DNA of 9,027 nt from the NCBI GenBank assembly GCA_012798865.1, contig JAAZMK010000043.1, positions 1 to 9,027 of the forward strand, in the 5' to 3' direction. Below the pieces are notes generated by a model. The model did no database searches, was not told where the DNA came from, and saw only the letters and a program-made list of their open reading frames with translations. Source of the stretch: Clostridiaceae bacterium (GTDB lineage: Bacteria > Bacillota > Clostridia > Saccharofermentanales > DTU023). Each line of letters starts with the position of its first letter. The first letter of the stretch is position 1. This document shows, in pieces, positions 6,582-9,027 of the stretch. The position numbers and the translations under genes are program-made.

Positions 6582-6681
6582 ATTATCAAGAGTGGTGGAG
6601 GGACAGGCCCTATGAAGCCCGGCAACCGGCGTCGTCGCATCGGTGCCAAATCCTGCAGACCGGAGCGGTCTGAGAGATGAT
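6582..6681 (+). promoter_or_regulatory. SAM-I (S-box) riboswitch controlling metK
   Basis: S-adenosylmethionine-binding leader. The conserved core is plain: TATCAAGAGTGGTGGAGGGA, then TATGAAGCCCGGCAACC, GGTGCCAAATCCTGC and CTGAGAGATGAT. Stem P1 forms from ATTATC (6582-6587) and GATGAT (6676-6681). P3 forms from ACCG (6625-6628) and CGGT (6641-6644), with an inner GCG/CGC. P4 forms from CAGACC (6656-6661) and GGTCTG (6667-6672) around GGAGC. A terminator follows at 6688. With SAM bound, P1 and P4 hold and the terminator forms; without it, the P4 region can pair with the terminator's left arm and let transcription proceed. It sits 90 bases before metK, the enzyme that makes SAM, so this is end-product feedback. 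Confidence 0.96.
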
Positions 6682-6687
6682 GCTTTC

Positions 6688-6713
6688 AAGACCTCCGCGC
6701 GGGAGGTTTTTTA
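6688..6713 (+). terminator. Riboswitch intrinsic terminator
   Basis: ACCTCC (6691-6696) pairs with GGAGGT (6702-6707) around GCGCG, extended by AAG against TTT with one G-T pair, and is followed by a T-run to 6712. It is the expression platform of the SAM-I riboswitch, seven bases past P1. Its left arm can instead pair with 6661-6671 as an antiterminator. Confidence 0.92.
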
Positions 6714-6770
6714 TTGGACCGGCTGAAAGATGTGTCCGTTTGCAATTATTGAATAGAATGGGAGAAAAGA

Positions 6771-7949
6771 ATGTTCAACTCTACAAATGATTCATGGCTC
6801 TTTACATCGGAATCGGTGACGGAAGGTCATCCCGACAAAGTGTGCGATCAAATCGCCGATGCCGTTTTAGATTCGATCCTTGAGCACGATCCTCGCGCGC
6901 GCGTCGCATGCGAGACTGTGACGACGACGGGATTAGTGCTCGTGATGGGGGAGATCACCACGACGTCCTATGTCGATATTCCTCACATCGCCCGCGAGAC
7001 AATCAGGAGAATCGGCTATACGGGCAGTCAATTTGGTTTCGACGCCGATTCGTGCGCCGTTCTGACATCGATCGATGAACAGTCGTCCGATATCGCTATG
7101 GGCGTTGATTGCTCTTTTGAGGAGCGAGCCGGTGAAACGGGGTTTCATTTGGGTGCCGGGGACCAAGGGATGATGTTTGGGTTCGCCAATTCAGATACGC
7201 CGGAGTTCATGCCCCTCCCGATTACGCTGGCACACAGGCTCACGCGAAAAATGGCGGAAGCGAGAAAACTCGGCGAGGCGCGGTCGTTTTGTCCGGACGG
7301 CAAATCACAGGTGACCATTCGATACGAAGGCAATCGCCCCGTACACATCGATGCCGTCGTTATATCGACACAGCACCATGCGGAGGCGACGCTTGAGCAA
7401 GTGCGCGACGAGGTTGAGGATCACGTCATTTTCCCGATACTCGCCGGCGATCTGTTTGACAGTCAGACGAAGATATACATCAATCCTACCGGACGATTCG
7501 TGATCGGCGGTCCGCAAGGTGACACCGGGCTGACAGGGCGCAAAATCATCTGCGATACGTATGGCGGATTCGGTCATCACGGCGGCGGCGCCTTCTCCGG
7601 CAAGGATCCGACGAAAGTTGATCGGACAGGTTCGTACGCGGCGCGCCATATCGCAAAAAACATGGTCGCCTCGGGACTTTGCTCGCAATGCGAAGTCCAG
7701 CTTGCATACATTATCGGCGTTTCGCACCCCGTCTCCGTGACTGTCACGTCGTTCGGCACGTGCGAAAAGTACTCGGATGAGTTTCTAAGCAAGCTTGTGC
7801 GGTCGAAGTTTGACCTCCGCCCCGATGCGATCATCGAGCGTTTCGATTTGATGCGACCGATCTATGCGCAGGTGAGCAATTACGGTCATTTCGGGCGCCC
7901 GGAGCTCGACTTGCCATGGGAGCGCCTCGACGCTGTCGATCTATTTTAG
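6771..7949 (+). CDS. metK: S-adenosylmethionine synthase
   Basis: Makes S-adenosylmethionine from methionine and ATP, releasing phosphate and pyrophosphate; cytosolic tetramer needing Mg and K ions. All 392 residues are present, the normal length. The N-terminus FTSESVTEGHPDKVCDQIAD carries the ATP-contacting His, the signature GAGDQGMMFGFA is at ~128-139, DTGLTGRKIICDTYGG at ~251-266, and GGGAFSGKDPTKVDR at ~271-285. It looks fully active. ATG 6771 is preceded by GGGAG at six bases. Expression is controlled by the SAM-I riboswitch upstream, so high SAM switches it off. recD2 starts 27 bases after the stop with no terminator between, so it likely shares the transcript. Confidence 0.98.
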   Translation: MFNSTNDSWLFTSESVTEGHPDKVCDQIADAVLDSILEHDPRARVACETVTTTGLVLVMGEITTTSYVDIPHIARETIRRIGYTGSQFGFDADSCAVLTSIDEQSSDIAMGVDCSFEERAGETGFHLGAGDQGMMFGFANSDTPEFMPLPITLAHRLTRKMAEARKLGEARSFCPDGKSQVTIRYEGNRPVHIDAVVISTQHHAEATLEQVRDEVEDHVIFPILAGDLFDSQTKIYINPTGRFVIGGPQGDTGLTGRKIICDTYGGFGHHGGGAFSGKDPTKVDRTGSYAARHIAKNMVASGLCSQCEVQLAYIIGVSHPVSVTVTSFGTCEKYSDEFLSKLVRSKFDLRPDAIIERFDLMRPIYAQVSNYGHFGRPELDLPWERLDAVDLF

Positions 7950-7976
7950 AAAGAGGCGTGAAAGGTTAAATCTCGT

Positions 7977-9027
7977 ATGCGCGACCGGCAGCAGTCCTTG
8001 TTCAAGAATAGTGAACCTGTTTCTTTTTCAGGTGTTGTGACGCGCGTCATCTTCCGCAACGACGAAAACGGATATTCCATTCTTGACGTGGAAGGTCGTG
8101 GGGAAGAGTGGACAGTGACCGGCGTGATGCCGCATATCATGGCGGGAGATATGGTGTCAGGTGATGGTTCTTGGCGCGATCATCCGACGTATGGTCCGCA
8201 GATTGCCGTGCGACAGATCAGCAGAGATGAGCCACGCGAAAGCGACCGTATCGAGAAATATCTCGCTTCCGGAGCCGTTAAAGGGATCGGCGAGGCGACG
8301 GCTAGGAAGCTCGTTCAAGCTTTCGGGGATGACACATTGACGGTCATGCGCCAAAATCCCGAGCGCGTCGCCAAGATTCGAGGCATCGGACCGGCAAAAG
8401 CCGAGAGTTTCAGCAGGCAGCTCAAGGCTGACCGCGCCTATCAGGATTTATCACTCTTTTTACTGCCGCACGGCATTGGGCAGGCGCGTATCCACCGTAT
8501 CTATGCGATATTCGGCATGGCGGCGGAGATGCTCATCAAAGAGAACCCTTTCATTCTTGCTGAGCGCGTGTCGGGCATCGGTTTTCAAACTGCCGATCGG
8601 CTCGCCGTTGAATTGGGGTTCAGAGGCGACCACCCGTCGAGACTCAAAGGCGCCGTTCTCTTTGCGATGAATCAATCGCTTTTCCGAAACGGCAATACGG
8701 TCATCCATGAGGACAGCGTGGCGAGCTTTCTGTCGGAACGCCTTGACGTTTCCGAAGAGAAAATAAAAGAAGCGATCGCCACTCTTCTAAAGGAAGGGAA
8801 AATTGTCAAAGTCGCAGGTCATCTGCATCGGAGCGTTGAAGAGGTCGTGTCTGCGACGGATGTAGAGGGCTTATCAACCGGGGAACAGCCTTCAATCGGA
8901 ATTGAAAGCGCATTTGACGGTCTCGTTTCGCTTTCCGATGTGGCGGTTATCGAGAGGTCGCTCGCTTACCGTCTTCGCTTTCTGGCGTCCGTCTCTCCGC
9001 CGGGCGACCGTTTTATGAGCGAGGACC
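7977..9027 (+). CDS. recD2: RecD2 (RecD-like) DNA helicase, N-terminal part; runs off the right edge
   Basis: 5'-to-3' superfamily 1B helicase that acts without RecBC in DNA repair or replication. The window holds about 350 codons and no stop. Residues ~16-80 (SFSGVVTRVIFRNDENGYSI) match the N-terminal OB-like domain. Four helix-hairpin-helix-type motifs follow: AVKGIGEATARKL, KIRGIGPAKAESF, LPHGIGQARIHRI and RVSGIGFQTADRL. The remaining ~100 residues form the region before the motor. The Walker A of the helicase core is not reached, and the family is usually ~720-750 residues, so about half is missing. ATG 7977 is preceded by AAAGG at eleven bases, a modest site. It is linked to metK and would be cut back by the same riboswitch. 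Homology is firm; the exact start is less so. Confidence 0.95.
   Translation, partial: MRDRQQSLFKNSEPVSFSGVVTRVIFRNDENGYSILDVEGRGEEWTVTGVMPHIMAGDMVSGDGSWRDHPTYGPQIAVRQISRDEPRESDRIEKYLASGAVKGIGEATARKLVQAFGDDTLTVMRQNPERVAKIRGIGPAKAESFSRQLKADRAYQDLSLFLLPHGIGQARIHRIYAIFGMAAEMLIKENPFILAERVSGIGFQTADRLAVELGFRGDHPSRLKGAVLFAMNQSLFRNGNTVIHEDSVASFLSERLDVSEEKIKEAIATLLKEGKIVKVAGHLHRSVEEVVSATDVEGLSTGEQPSIGIESAFDGLVSLSDVAVIERSLAYRLRFLASVSPPGDRFMSED

Overview
The window looks like a chromosomal segment of a Bacillota (Firmicutes) bacterium of medium GC content. The supporting signs are a SAM-I (S-box) riboswitch ahead of metK, RecD2 instead of a RecBCD-type RecD, strong GGAGG-type ribosome binding sites, and a Tad locus of the Firmicutes kind (Flp1-like pilin, TadZ-like protein, DUF6382-like/FHA protein). 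A Negativicutes-type host is possible, but this is a guess. I see no transposase, integrase, tRNA, rRNA or CRISPR array.

Layout. Left edge (+ strand): the 3' end of rpiB overlaps upp, giving a small pentose-phosphate/pyrimidine-salvage pair. Centre (- strand, 6393 down to 1030): one compact five-gene cluster for a Tad-type pilus or secretion machine. In transcription order it holds a TadZ/CpaE-like protein with a degenerate P-loop, the TadA/CpaF ATPase, a single protein that joins TadB-like and TadC-like T2SSF halves, a 61-residue Flp1-like pilin with a prepilin cleavage motif, and an FHA-domain protein. Right side (+ strand): a promoter, a SAM-I riboswitch with its terminator, metK, and the first ~350 codons of recD2, which runs off the window.

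How the parts work together. TadA would power the machine, the fused TadB-TadC protein would be the membrane platform, the TadZ-like protein would place or scaffold it, and the Flp1-like protein would be a filament subunit. The FHA protein would bind phosphothreonine partners and so could link the system to Ser/Thr kinase signalling. No prepilin peptidase (TadV), TadE/TadF pseudopilin, CpaB/RcpC or secretin is encoded here, so the system is either reduced or completed elsewhere. metK makes S-adenosylmethionine, and the riboswitch shuts metK (and probably recD2, 27 bases downstream) when SAM is plentiful.

The most notable points are the TadB-TadC fusion, loss of the nucleotide-binding lysine in the TadZ-like protein, the TTG start of tadA inside the end of the preceding gene, and the readable alternative fold of the riboswitch leader.
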